NCBI GenBank assembly: GCA_022821545.1
Contig: JAJEDJ010000053.1
Coordinates: 36,407-100,406, forward strand
Source: Caldilineaceae bacterium
GTDB lineage: Bacteria > Chloroflexota > Anaerolineae > Caldilineales > Caldilineaceae
Direction of reading: 5' to 3'
DNA: 64,000 nt
Shown: piece by piece, positions 52,623-61,529 of the stretch
Numbering within the stretch: the stretch's first letter is position 1
Layout of the letters: every line of letters starts with the position of its first letter
Position numbers and translations under genes: made by a program
Notes under the pieces: model-generated
The model's input: only the letters and a program-made list of their open reading frames with translations
Databases searched by the model: none
Told to the model about the DNA's origin: nothing

Positions 52623-53636
52623 CTATCGCTTCGCCCGCGGATCTTTGTCGCTGCGTCCAGGATCGCGACGGCCCGCCCGCCCGCGCAGAAGACTGCCGAA
52701 AAACATCTGGCCCAGCGAATTGCCGTAATCCTCGCGTGAGGTCGGCTCCGTCAGGCGGTCCCAATCGCGCAGCTTCGCGTCTCGCTCCCACTTGGCCCGG
52801 CCCTCCACAAGTCCATCCAGCGCCTCCTCCAGCGGCTTGGCGTCCTCGGCGGACAGGCGCTCGCGCCACGTTTCCAGCAGCCCGGAAAACAGGTTCATCC
52901 GTTGCAGAATCGTATCGCGATTGGCGAACAGTGAGGCGGCCAGTTCCGCAGCACTGGCGTCCAGGGCTGTACTGAGGGCGAAGCGGCGCCCGGCCAGCTT
53001 CTGGCTTTCATTCCAACCGGGGGCATCGAACGCACCCTGGAAGAGAGCTGCCGCCAGGATTTCGGGCAGCTGTTCCACCGCCGCTACGATGCCGTCATGT
53101 TCGAGCGGATCAATATAGAGGGGCTTGGCGCCCAGACGCGCCAGCAAATTGCTCACCAGCTCCAGCGCGCTGGATTCGGTCTGCGTGGCCGCGCCAATGC
53201 AGAAAGTGCTGTCCTTGAACAGTTCGCTGCGCGGTTCCGGCTGGCTGCTGATGTCAACGTAAACCGGCCGGCCCGCGACGAAGTGGATACCTTCCGGCAG
53301 GTTGTCGGACGCGATCTCGAGCGCCGGCTGCATCACCGCCCCGATTCCCAGGATCACCGCGCCCTCAGCCACATCCTCTCGGATGTGCTGCAAAAACTCC
53401 TGCAGTTCCGACAGTGGTTCTGTGGCGATGACCAGGCTCGCGCTGTCGCAAGCCGAATGCAGATTCCACGTGGTCGAGTCGATCGCGCCCAACTGCTTGG
53501 CCTCATTCATCCGAGAAGGCTCGCGGTCATGGCCGATGACCTGGTAGTTGCCCGCGTTTTCCCGTAACGAAAGACCGATGCTGGTCCCAATCAAGTCCAG
53601 CCCAACAATCGTAATTTTTGCTGTCGTTTCTGCCAT
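52623..53636 (-). CDS. Prephenate/arogenate-dehydrogenase-like protein with altered motifs
   Basis: The 337-residue protein aligns with TyrA: KITIVGLDLIGTSIGLSLRE, ASLVIATEPLSELQEFLQHI, VILGIGAVMQPALEIASDNL and the helical dimerisation region EHDGIVAAVEQLPEILAAAL. The nucleotide-binding loop should read GxGxxG, but here the second Gly is Asp (GLDLIG). The family HPMxG motif is changed to HFVAGRP. These changes suggest lost or altered dehydrogenase activity. The C-terminus is basic (GRAGRRDPGRSDKDPRAKR). Gene order: it follows the HD gene on the same strand. Confidence 0.8.
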   Translation of the reverse strand: MAETTAKITIVGLDLIGTSIGLSLRENAGNYQVIGHDREPSRMNEAKQLGAIDSTTWNLHSACDSASLVIATEPLSELQEFLQHIREDVAEGAVILGIGAVMQPALEIASDNLPEGIHFVAGRPVYVDISSQPEPRSELFKDSTFCIGAATQTESSALELVSNLLARLGAKPLYIDPLEHDGIVAAVEQLPEILAAALFQGAFDAPGWNESQKLAGRRFALSTALDASAAELAASLFANRDTILQRMNLFSGLLETWRERLSAEDAKPLEEALDGLVEGRAKWERDAKLRDWDRLTEPTSREDYGNSLGQMFFGSLLRGRAGRRDPGRSDKDPRAKR

Positions 53637-53651
53637 GGGTTTCCGTCCTGA

Positions 53652-53702
53652 ATGCTATCAAGGTCGCGATGCTATCAAGATCGCGATGCTATAAAAATCG
53701 CG
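53652..53702. repeat. Three tandem 17-bp repeats
   Basis: ATGCTATCAAGGTCGCG, ATGCTATCAAGATCGCG and ATGCTATAAAAATCGCG lie end-to-end, starting 16 bases upstream of the TyrA-like ATG and ending in front of the HD gene stop. Each unit has a TATC/TATA core and could bind a regulator or have arisen by slippage. Confidence 0.88.
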
Positions 53703-53714
53703 CGCCGGTTGGGA

Positions 53715-54332
53715 TCAGTTCTGGCTGTCAGCCCACTGCAACGCGGCCAGCAGGCGCATACGATCTTCTGCCGCCCCTTGCCGCCCGCTGCCCTCCGTCC
53801 ATCGTGTCTCCGAATCGTCCGCCGAAGTCAACACAGCCTCCGGCCGTCCTGTCGTGTCCTGATGATGGGCGATCAGCCAACACGTAAGTGGGCTGCATCC
53901 ATCCGCATCGGCCCAACGCGCGCCAATGCGCGGATGCATCAAATGGACATGCAGAAGGTAGCGCCAGCCGCCGGTCGAATCCTTTACGGTCAGGCTGGCG
54001 GCGAGGCCTGGCGCCATCGTTTCCATCAAGACAAGCGCTGTCCGCACCCACGCGTTGAGTGAGAGACCGGACTTCGCGGCCGCCAGCTTTCCCGCATCGT
54101 GGAGCAGCGCCGCCGCCGCCAGGTCCGGATCATTCCAACCCGCGCGCTGCAAGGTAGTCAAGACGTTCAAGCTGTGTCGCTGGGCATCCACCGGCATCTG
54201 CTGAAAGCGGGTCAGCCCGGCGGTTGGAAGAAATTTGGCTGCCTGCTGCAGCTCCTCCGCCGAAACGGAAGCGGTAATGCCGCGCACGAATTGGCGTATG
54301 CGCCGCGTAATCCTGCGGGCCGTTCCCTGCAT
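53715..54332 (-). CDS. HD-domain protein
   Basis: A 205-residue protein with an HD phosphohydrolase fold: HSLNVLTTLQRAGWNDPDLA, AALLHDAGKLAAAK (the HD pair), and helix segments around ARWADADGCSPLTCWLIAHH with a further conserved His. It could hydrolyse nucleotides or phosphodiesters; the substrate is unknown. It lies 100 bases downstream of the site-2 protease gene and 78 bases upstream of the TyrA-like gene, all on the minus strand. Confidence 0.83.
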   Translation of the reverse strand: MQGTARRITRRIRQFVRGITASVSAEELQQAAKFLPTAGLTRFQQMPVDAQRHSLNVLTTLQRAGWNDPDLAAAALLHDAGKLAAAKSGLSLNAWVRTALVLMETMAPGLAASLTVKDSTGGWRYLLHVHLMHPRIGARWADADGCSPLTCWLIAHHQDTTGRPEAVLTSADDSETRWTEGSGRQGAAEDRMRLLAALQWADSQN

Positions 54333-54432
54333 CTGTCAATCCAGTCCAACTCCTGTCGCCCCATCATACTCAATGACTGTCCTCCACCCAAATGGACCGC
54401 CGCCGCGCCACTGATTCCCGCCGTCCCAATTT

Positions 54433-55149
54433 TCAACTCCCGAAAGCAAGAAAGAGCCATCTGACGATCTGACCGGCCAGGCCGCTGATAAAGCCGCGTC
54501 CGAGGTAGATCGCCGCCAGTAAAATGATGAAGCCATAACGGCTCAGGGCCATGCGCAGCTGAAAATAATCGCCTGGCAGAATGGCGAACAGTATATGGGA
54601 GCCATCCAGCGGCGGAATCGGGATCAGATTGAAGACAAACAGCAGCGCGTTGATCCAGACGAAAAAGCTCAGAAATCGTTCCAGCATGGGGATGTCGGCG
54701 AACGGGACAAGGAATGCTCCCACCGCAGCCAGAACCAAATTGCTGACAGGGCCCGCCGCCGCCACCAGAATTGTCCCCAAGCGCACGTCTACGTCGATGT
54801 TGCCGGGATTCCACTGCACTGGCTTGGCCCAACCGAATCCGGTAAATAGGATCAGGAGAGCGCCAAACGGATCGATATGGGCGATTGGATTAAGAGTGTA
54901 GCGCCCCTGCATGCGCGGCGTGGGGTCGCCCAACTGCACGGCCATCGCAGCATGCGCCATTTCGTGGACCGGTAAAGCAACCAGAATGATGACTCCCACG
55001 GCGAGGAGCCACAATGGATCGCCCAATCGCCCCAGGGAACTGCCCCCGGACAGAAGCGCAAAGAGGACCAGAATCCCAACGACGCCGATTCCGATCTGCT
55101 GCCCGCGGCTGAGGGCGTTCCAGCCCCGGCCGCCAGATCCTTGATACAT
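54433..55149 (-). CDS. Site-2 protease family (M50) intramembrane metalloprotease
   Basis: A 238-residue membrane protein with about five hydrophobic segments. The zinc motif HEMAHAAMAVQLGD (HExxH at about residues 63-67) and the second metal ligand region NLIPIPPLDGSHILFAILPG (PPLDG motif) mark an M50 rhomboid-unlike SREBP-type protease. This is the minimal group with no PDZ domain. It would cleave a substrate TM helix, for example an anti-sigma factor; none is in view. It is 4 bases downstream of the GT39 gene, so the two are an operon. Confidence 0.88.
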   Translation of the reverse strand: MYQGSGGRGWNALSRGQQIGIGVVGILVLFALLSGGSSLGRLGDPLWLLAVGVIILVALPVHEMAHAAMAVQLGDPTPRMQGRYTLNPIAHIDPFGALLILFTGFGWAKPVQWNPGNIDVDVRLGTILVAAAGPVSNLVLAAVGAFLVPFADIPMLERFLSFFVWINALLFVFNLIPIPPLDGSHILFAILPGDYFQLRMALSRYGFIILLAAIYLGRGFISGLAGQIVRWLFLAFGS

Positions 55150-55153
55150 GTCA

Positions 55154-56491
55154 CTACTCCAGATAACCGCTAATTGAATGGAGAGACTGCTCCGCCGCGC
55201 CCAGCTGTACGTTTATGGGACGTTGGGCATGATCCCACCAGCTATATCCCCAGAACGCGATAACAAAGATGATCAACCCGACCGCCAGCCAGTTGCCCAA
55301 ACGGCCGTAGGCGCGGCGCATCACCTGTGTCCCCAATGCCACGAACATTGTAAACGCCGGCGCAATCCAGATTACCCCCTCGAACCGGGCTGCCCTCTCA
55401 CCGACCTGGACAGTGGGCCCCGAAAGAGTCGGCGCCAACAGAGTGATACCGTAGAGAAGCAGAACCGGCAGAATCAACCAGGTCGCCAGCATGCCCACGT
55501 TTGCAATCCGCCCCCCAAACTCCGTGTACCCAACCAGCAGACCGGTCAAGCCAAGAAAGAAGATCGGGATCAGCCAAAAGTGTGAAATCGGGTCCAGAAG
55601 GCCCTGTGCATTGTTGAGGAGCAGCGTGCGCGCCATCTCCGGTAAAGGCGTGGCCGGCAGGTCGCTGAGAGCGTTTTGCAGCGCGCTGCCACTCTGCTGT
55701 TCGACCCCACCAATTGCCCCGGCCAATAGGCCCCTGCCCCACGCCGTCAAAGGCAGCACCGGTAACGCAAAGCTGACAAGTGTCAGGCCGTATCCTTTCC
55801 AGCGCTGCCGGTTGAGCGGATTGGCAAGCAAAAACCAGACCAGATGGACCGGCAGAATCAGCGCCGTCATCACGTGCGTATAGATCGATATCGAGGTGAT
55901 GACAAGATAGATCAGCCAGCGCACATATCCGCTGTGCCACATCGCCTGCAGCCAGCTCCAACTCGAGAACAGCACCAGCCCCACAACCAGCCCATAACGC
56001 CCCCCTTCCTGGCTGTACCAGAGCTGTAATGGATTGAACGCCAGAAAAAGCGTCGACAGCAGCGGCAGATTCCTCAGCAGCGTGCCGCCTACCGCCGGCA
56101 CCATCCGGCGGGCGACCTGCCACATCAGCACGATGCCGGCCGAGCTGGCCAACACAGAAAAATACCGCAACGCGAAGAGATCGGTCCCGAAGAACTCTAA
56201 CCACGGGCGCATCAGAAGATAATATACAGTCCCATTCTGCCCCGGCGCCGCAAGTGCCCCGACCATTTCGCCCACGGGGCGGGCTGCAAGCTGGATTGTT
56301 TCCTCTTCCACCCGGTTAAGATTTCGCGCCATCACACCTATCATCCGCCAGGCAAACGCAAGTAGGACCAGAAGAGCCATCCAGCGCTGTTGCGCCTGGG
56401 GCGGGCCGCCCGGGCCCTTGCGCGGCGCGTACCTCGGCTCGGGCGTCTGCACAAGCTGAAATCGGACCGGTGAGTCAAAGGAGAGGTTCAT
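55154..56491 (-). CDS. GT39-like glycosyltransferase (membrane)
   Basis: A 445-residue polytopic protein with about ten hydrophobic segments. The first loop carries ARNLNRVEEETIQLAARPVG (Glu pair), and YLLMRPWLEFFGTDLFALRY and FSVLASSAGIVLMWQVARRM are the usual GT39 segments. It uses polyprenyl-phosphate sugars to glycosylate lipids or proteins on the outer face. ATG 56491 (MNLSFDSPVRF) is the preferred start; an upstream frame begins in a non-conserved Cys-rich stretch. The birA gene lies 218 bases upstream. Confidence 0.8.
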   Translation of the reverse strand: MNLSFDSPVRFQLVQTPEPRYAPRKGPGGPPQAQQRWMALLVLLAFAWRMIGVMARNLNRVEEETIQLAARPVGEMVGALAAPGQNGTVYYLLMRPWLEFFGTDLFALRYFSVLASSAGIVLMWQVARRMVPAVGGTLLRNLPLLSTLFLAFNPLQLWYSQEGGRYGLVVGLVLFSSWSWLQAMWHSGYVRWLIYLVITSISIYTHVMTALILPVHLVWFLLANPLNRQRWKGYGLTLVSFALPVLPLTAWGRGLLAGAIGGVEQQSGSALQNALSDLPATPLPEMARTLLLNNAQGLLDPISHFWLIPIFFLGLTGLLVGYTEFGGRIANVGMLATWLILPVLLLYGITLLAPTLSGPTVQVGERAARFEGVIWIAPAFTMFVALGTQVMRRAYGRLGNWLAVGLIIFVIAFWGYSWWDHAQRPINVQLGAAEQSLHSISGYLE

Positions 56492-56709
56492 AGCGGGAAG
56501 TAGGGTATTGTAGGAGTTCCGACAATATGGGCCAATACAAATAATGATACCCTGTGCGCCAGAGAAGACCAATCATTTGAGAATTGATTGTGCATTCCAG
56601 TAGTTGGATCACGAAGGCAGGTCGAGTGGGCCGGAGTGCAGGCGCAGAAAGGGAACAGCATGTATCCAAGATGTGCGCCGCCGCCAATTTGGAACTGGCC
56701 ACATACCGG

Positions 56710-57672
56710 CTACCGCTTGCCGCCAACGGTAGCCCAATCAAAATCGACGACTCCCGAGTGGATTTCGAGTGTCTCGCCGCCGCCTGTGCCGACCCGCAGC
56801 GCCCCCTGCGAAGATGTCCCGACCGCCCGGCCGCGAATCGGCCCGTCAGCGGTGTGGGCCGTGACGACAGCCCCCATTCCGAATAGCGCGCCCTGCCAGT
56901 CAGCATGCAACGCGGACGCCGCAGGCCGTGAGCCGGGCGCGCACAGATCATCCAGCGCCCGGCACAGAGCGACCAGCAGATGCTCTCTCTTGATCGGTGA
57001 AGAATCTCCACTGGGCGGGTCGACGCCATGGCCCAGAAGCATCAGGCTGGACGGAGTCAGCCCACCGCCGCGAACAGGTGGTAACTCCTCCTGACGCTGA
57101 TTGACATTGATTCCGATACCCAGAATGACGCCGCTCAGTTCCCGCCCGTGGAAGATGCTTTCCACCAGAATGCCCGCCAGTTTCACCGGGCCTTCAACTT
57201 CCACTGCGATCACGTCGTTCGGCCACTTCAGACGTACACAGTTTTCCAGATCTGGGCAGCTCTCACCGATCGCCCGCACCAGAGCCAGACCCGCCAGCAT
57301 TACCGCCAGTGACGGATGTTCCGGCAACAGTTCACCGCATAGAATATAGCTGCCCAGCAGCCCCCGCCCGCTCGTGTCTTCCCAGCCGCGATCCAACCGG
57401 CCCCGCCCGGCCGTCTGATGGTCGGCAATGACCACCGTGCCCGCGGCACGGCCGCCCCTCCCGTCAAATATACCGCGAGCGATCGGCATCGTGCTTGGCA
57501 CGGAATGGTGAAACTCGATACAGTTCCCCACATGGTGACGCGACCTGGGCCCTTCCAGGGCGCTCAGCGTCGCCTGTGCCCGCGCAATCCATCCAGGCGG
57601 ATCGGAAGGCGGGCGGAAGGTACAACTTTTACGCGACTTGGCACCGGTGCGGGCCGTTTCCGCTTGGCCCAT
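56710..57672 (-). CDS. birA: Biotin--[acetyl-CoA-carboxylase] ligase (BirA, monofunctional)
   Basis: The enzyme adenylates biotin and attaches it to the biotin carrier Lys. Key segments are VVIADHQTAGRGRLDRGWED (GRGRxxRxW loop, residues 89-97), SGRGLLGSYIL, RLKWPNDVIA (148-156), KLAGILVESIFHGREL and GVILGIGINVNQ. There is no N-terminal helix-turn-helix, so it is class I without a repressor role. The ATG at 57672 has AAGGA upstream. The nearby carboxylase operon (biotin carrier at 63032) supplies its substrate. A weak minus-strand -35 TTGACT is present near 57726. Confidence 0.93.
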   Translation of the reverse strand: MGQAETARTGAKSRKSCTFRPPSDPPGWIARAQATLSALEGPRSRHHVGNCIEFHHSVPSTMPIARGIFDGRGGRAAGTVVIADHQTAGRGRLDRGWEDTSGRGLLGSYILCGELLPEHPSLAVMLAGLALVRAIGESCPDLENCVRLKWPNDVIAVEVEGPVKLAGILVESIFHGRELSGVILGIGINVNQRQEELPPVRGGGLTPSSLMLLGHGVDPPSGDSSPIKREHLLVALCRALDDLCAPGSRPAASALHADWQGALFGMGAVVTAHTADGPIRGRAVGTSSQGALRVGTGGGETLEIHSGVVDFDWATVGGKR

Positions 57673-58053
57673 TTTCCTTGTGATCTCCTGTCGTATCGTG
57701 TAGAATGATCGCACGCTGTAGCAGTCAAAAGTGGCAATTAGTGGATACTGCTCTTCGCCTACAAACTGCCGCCTGCTGACCACGCTCAGACGTTGTTCCT
57801 GCGCCAATCCCACCATTGACGATAATGTATGCGTGCGTTGCCGTTGGTCTGGGGAGCGCCGGGTTTGTTGTATGCGCTATAATGTCCAGTGCGCTACCGC
57901 GGATATCCGCGTAGTGTGCATCGCTGTCTGCAGACCGGTTCACCAGGTGGGTTGGTGGGAATTGTCCCCTTTGATTCTCGCAGGAACCGGGAATTGTTTC
58001 AAGTGCATAGTTCTGCGCCCGCCTAAAGCCTTGCCGTGGTCTGAGGGTGCCCG
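57673..58053. other. Intergenic region between birA and the DUF1624 gene
   Basis: No supported gene in 381 bases. It contains the 14-base perfect palindrome CGCGGATATCCGCG (57898-57911), flanked by short CTA/TAG arms, and a -10-like TATAAT at 57878-57883 lacking a good -35. The palindrome is a plausible operator for one of the divergent genes. Confidence 0.4.
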
Positions 58054-58923
58054 ATGATGCAAAGAGCCGCAGCCGTTCAGACGGAATTGTCCGAAAAAGA
58101 TGCAGAGTTCACCGGGATCGATCGAACGGGGAGCGACTCCGGCGAATCAGCCCCCGCCGCTGCCCCCCCTCCCGTCACCCGCTTCTGGGAGGTTGACAGT
58201 TGGCGCGGCGTGGCCATCATCACCATGGTCATCTTTCATCTGATGTTCGACCTGCGGAACTTCGGTGGCGTACCGGTCGTACTGCATGAGGGCTTCTGGT
58301 TCTATTTCCAGCGATTCACCGCGACTTCCTTCATCACGCTGGCAGGAGTCTCGGTAGTTCTGAGCTACAATCGGGCACTGTTTCTACGCGGTTCAGTCGA
58401 TGGCTTGGCCTGGAAAACTGCGCGGCGGGGGCTGCACATTCTCGGTATCGGACTCATACTCTCATTAGTTATGCGGGTGGCCGTTTTGCCTCCCATCGAC
58501 TTTGGCGTGCTGCATTTGATCGGGACATCGATAGTCTGCTCGATCCCTTTGTTGAACAAGCGCTGGCTGACGCTGGCGGTGGCGGGCGTGCTCTATGCGC
58601 TCAGTTATCTTCTGCAATACATGAATGTGCAGGCGCCGGCCGGTGTCTCCTGGCTCGTTCCGCTGGGCATCGAACCGCCCGGCTACTATTATTCCGACTA
58701 CTTTCCCTTTCCCCACTGGTTTGCCATCTTCCTGATCGGCGTCTTCGTGGGTACTGTTTTCTATGAAGGCGGCGCGCGCAAACTTCCGCTGCCCAATTTT
58801 GGAGGGATTTTCCCATTCCCTGTTCTGCAGTTCTTTGGCCGTCACTCCCTCGTCATCTATGTGATTCATCAGCCGATACTGATCGGCCTGCTGCTCCTGA
58901 CTGGAACCATTACGCTTGGGTGA
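58054..58923 (+). CDS. DUF1624/heparan-alpha-glucosaminide N-acetyltransferase-like membrane protein
   Basis: A 289-residue protein with about seven hydrophobic segments. The N-terminal RFWEVDSWRGVAIITMVIFH (with Asp/Arg) and FFWFYF-like WFYFQRFTATSFITLAGVSV are the DUF1624 signature, and the closing FGRHSLVIYVIHQPILIGLL is also conserved. Relatives acetylate sugars of glycans or peptidoglycan across the membrane. ATG 58054 has GAGGGT upstream. An Ala/Pro-rich soluble N-terminal segment of about 40 residues precedes the first helix. Confidence 0.87.
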   Translation: MMQRAAAVQTELSEKDAEFTGIDRTGSDSGESAPAAAPPPVTRFWEVDSWRGVAIITMVIFHLMFDLRNFGGVPVVLHEGFWFYFQRFTATSFITLAGVSVVLSYNRALFLRGSVDGLAWKTARRGLHILGIGLILSLVMRVAVLPPIDFGVLHLIGTSIVCSIPLLNKRWLTLAVAGVLYALSYLLQYMNVQAPAGVSWLVPLGIEPPGYYYSDYFPFPHWFAIFLIGVFVGTVFYEGGARKLPLPNFGGIFPFPVLQFFGRHSLVIYVIHQPILIGLLLLTGTITLG

Positions 58924-59126
58924 CAGGTAATGGCGCCTGGACCGGACCATTCTCAAGCACAACCGCCGTCTCTTATTTGCGGCTTTGCGATCATGGCCGG
59001 TCACGTTCGCGCCTCGGCAGCGAAAGAGTTCGTCTAGCGCGCCCGGCGCTCGAATCCGGGGCGGGCGGCGACTAAGGCGCCGGGAACAACCGCAATTCGA
59101 CCAACGATAGGATAGAGGAGTTTGTC

Positions 59127-60686
59127 TTGACTGACTCGACAATCGATCCACGTATCACCGATCTGCGCAGCCGTAAAGACATGGCCAAGCTCGGAGGCGG
59201 CCTCGAACGGATCGAAACTCAGCACGCCAAGGGCAGGGCTACCGCACGCGAACGGCTCGAGCTCATGCTGGACAAAGGCAGCTTTCGCGAATTGGACGCC
59301 CTCGTCACCCACGACAGCCACGACTTCGGCCTCGACAAGCAGCGCATTCCCGGTGACGGTGTCGTCACAGGCTTCGGCACAATCGATGACCGCCTCGTCT
59401 ACGTCTTTTCCCAGGATTTTACCGTCTTCGGAGGCAGCGTAAGCCGTCATCACGCCGCCAAAATTTGCAAAGTCATCGACATGTCCATGAAGAACGGCGC
59501 GCCCGTCATCGGCCTGAACGACTCCGGCGGCGCCCGCATCCAGGAAGGCGTCCTCAGCTTGGCCGGCTACGCCGACATCTTCTTCCGCAATGTCATGGCC
59601 TCCGGCGTTGTACCCCAGGTCAGCGTCATTATGGGACCCTGCGCCGGCGGAGCAGTCTACTCGCCCGCCATCACCGACTTCGTCATCATGGTGAAAGATA
59701 CAAGTCACATGTTCGTCACCGGGCCCGATGTCGTCAAAACGGTTACCCATGAAGAGGTCACATTTGAAGAGCTCGGCGGCGCCTCGATCCACGGCAGCAA
59801 GTCGGGCGTCGCCCACTTCACCGCCGAAAACGAAGAAGACGCACTCTTCATCGTGCAACAGTTGATGAGCTATCTGCCTAATAACAACATGGAAGATCCT
59901 CCCCTCGTACCTTCCACCGACGATCTTCTGCGGCAGGACGAAGAGCTGGATTCAATCGTGCCGGACAACCCCAACCGTCCCTACGATATGAAAGAGATAA
60001 TCCGGCGAATCGTAGATGACGGGCAGTTCCTCGAAGTCCACGAACAGTGGGCCCGCAATGTGATGGTCTGTTTCGCCCGTCTCGGCGGTCGCGCCATCGG
60101 CATCGTCGCTCAGCAGCCGGCCGTCCTCGCCGGTGTCCTCGATGTCGACGCCAGCCAGAAAGCGGCCCGCTTTGTCCGTTTCTGCGACTGCTTCAATATC
60201 CCCTTGGTTGTTCTCGAGGACGTGCCCGGCTTCATGCCCGGTCTCAATCAGGAGCACGGCGGCATCATTCGCCATGGCGCAAAGCTTCTCTACGCCTTTT
60301 CCGAAGCGACGGTTCCCAAACTGACCGTCATCGTGCGCAAAGCCTACGGCGGAGCCTACTGCGTCATGAACCCCCGCCACATCGGCGCCGACCTTGTTCT
60401 TGCCTGGCCTTCCGCCGAAATCGCGGTCATGGGACCGGAGGGCGCTGTAAACGTAATCTTTCGTCGTGAAATCGCGGCTGCTGAGGATCCCGTCGCCAAG
60501 AGAAACGATCTGGTCGCAGACTATCGCAACCGTTTCGCCAACCCTTATATCGCCGCCGCCAACGGCTTCATCGACGACGTCATCGAACCGCATGAGTCCC
60601 GGCCCCGTTTGATCAATGCACTGGAAATGCTGCAGAACAAACGCGATCGGCTCCCCCCCAAGAAACACGGGAATATCCCACTGTGA
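59127..60686 (+). CDS. pccB: Acyl-CoA carboxylase carboxyltransferase (propionyl-CoA carboxylase beta type)
   Basis: A 519-residue carboxyltransferase with two crotonase-like domains. Marks are LRSRKDMAKLGGGLERIETQ, VITGF-like GVVTGFGTIDDRLVYVFSQD, VIGLNDSGGARIQEGVLSLA (first oxyanion hole), VIMGPCAGGAVYSPAITDFV, MFVTGPDVVKTVTHEEVTFE and AYGGAYCVMNPRHIGADLVL. It transfers carboxyl from carboxybiotin to acetyl- or propionyl-CoA. TTG at 59127 has GAGGAG 6 bases upstream. It heads the operon with an unknown protein, biotin carboxylase and biotin carrier. Confidence 0.95.
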   Translation: MTDSTIDPRITDLRSRKDMAKLGGGLERIETQHAKGRATARERLELMLDKGSFRELDALVTHDSHDFGLDKQRIPGDGVVTGFGTIDDRLVYVFSQDFTVFGGSVSRHHAAKICKVIDMSMKNGAPVIGLNDSGGARIQEGVLSLAGYADIFFRNVMASGVVPQVSVIMGPCAGGAVYSPAITDFVIMVKDTSHMFVTGPDVVKTVTHEEVTFEELGGASIHGSKSGVAHFTAENEEDALFIVQQLMSYLPNNNMEDPPLVPSTDDLLRQDEELDSIVPDNPNRPYDMKEIIRRIVDDGQFLEVHEQWARNVMVCFARLGGRAIGIVAQQPAVLAGVLDVDASQKAARFVRFCDCFNIPLVVLEDVPGFMPGLNQEHGGIIRHGAKLLYAFSEATVPKLTVIVRKAYGGAYCVMNPRHIGADLVLAWPSAEIAVMGPEGAVNVIFRREIAAAEDPVAKRNDLVADYRNRFANPYIAAANGFIDDVIEPHESRPRLINALEMLQNKRDRLPPKKHGNIPL

Positions 60687-61369
60687 ATCCAACGCTGCCG
60701 GGACCGAATGGAGAAAGAAATACCGATCGCATGACCGGCCAGAATGGAACGCAGGAAGAGCTTCAAATCGAATCTCGGCCGTTCACTGGCAAAATGCGAG
60801 AATTGCCCCAGATCGAATTAGAGCTGTCCGCCGAACAGTTCGCGCTCATGGGCTTTCCTCGACTGCAGCAGGGCCTGCCCCTGACAGCCGTGCTCGATGG
60901 CGGCGTCCTGCTGCCCGAACCGGGGCCGGATCCCTGGTACGCTGTCCAGAAGGAACCGCTGTCTCCCTGCTTCACCCAGATCGGCCCCGCCCTCTACGCC
61001 TTCGCCGGCCAGATTGTCGAGGCCGATATCCAATACGGCAGCAGTCAGATGGCTGTGATTGTGGTCGATTGCGGCTTCGTTACCCTGCGTGTGGCCTGCG
61101 CGCCAAATGAAGACGGCGTCCTCCCGGAAGGAACCTGGGAAACCCGCTACGCCGCCGGCTTTGCGCCCGTGCAGGCAATTGTGGAAGAAAGTTTCAGTTC
61201 GCCCGTGGGACGCACCGTCGATCTCTCAATGTGGGGGTTTCGTCGTTTGCTCCTCTCGCCGAACGACAGCGCCTTCGGCACGTGGCATCCGAGTAGCGAG
61301 ATTCCACCGGCCCCCTTTACCTGTGACCGCCTTCTGATTCAGGCTCGAGTCCATCGTCAGGGAATATGA
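60683..61369 (+). CDS. Unknown protein inside the acyl-CoA carboxylase operon
   Basis: A 228-residue soluble protein starting with GTG that overlaps the stop of the carboxyltransferase gene (GTGA). It reads PQIELELSAEQFALMGFPRL, AVLDGGVLLPEPGPDPWYAV and GPALYAFAGQIVEADIQYGS, with a later WGFRRLLLSPNDSAFGTW. There are four Cys and no membrane segment. I recognise no domain. Tight coupling to the carboxyltransferase suggests a stabiliser, assembly factor or epsilon-like subunit of the carboxylase; this is inference. It is 160 bases ahead of the biotin carboxylase gene. Confidence 0.7.
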   Translation: MNPTLPGPNGERNTDRMTGQNGTQEELQIESRPFTGKMRELPQIELELSAEQFALMGFPRLQQGLPLTAVLDGGVLLPEPGPDPWYAVQKEPLSPCFTQIGPALYAFAGQIVEADIQYGSSQMAVIVVDCGFVTLRVACAPNEDGVLPEGTWETRYAAGFAPVQAIVEESFSSPVGRTVDLSMWGFRRLLLSPNDSAFGTWHPSSEIPPAPFTCDRLLIQARVHRQGI

Positions 61370-61529
61370 TGTGCGGATACAAAGTAGACTCTCTCCAGGC
61401 ACAGGGCCTGCCTTCAATCGGGACTTACAATAACTCCCATAGTGGGACGAGGAGAGAGGGGAAGACGACGCGTTTCGCCCAGGGGGCACGCCCCTCTTGA
61501 GATAGACGTAAGACTGTAAGGAACTGCGC

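Noticed and set aside
53652..53702. CRISPR repeats
   Set aside because: Only three 17-base units without spacers.
61370..61529. Promoter for biotin carboxylase
   Set aside because: No acceptable pair of hexamers was found in this gap; cotranscription with the upstream genes is assumed.
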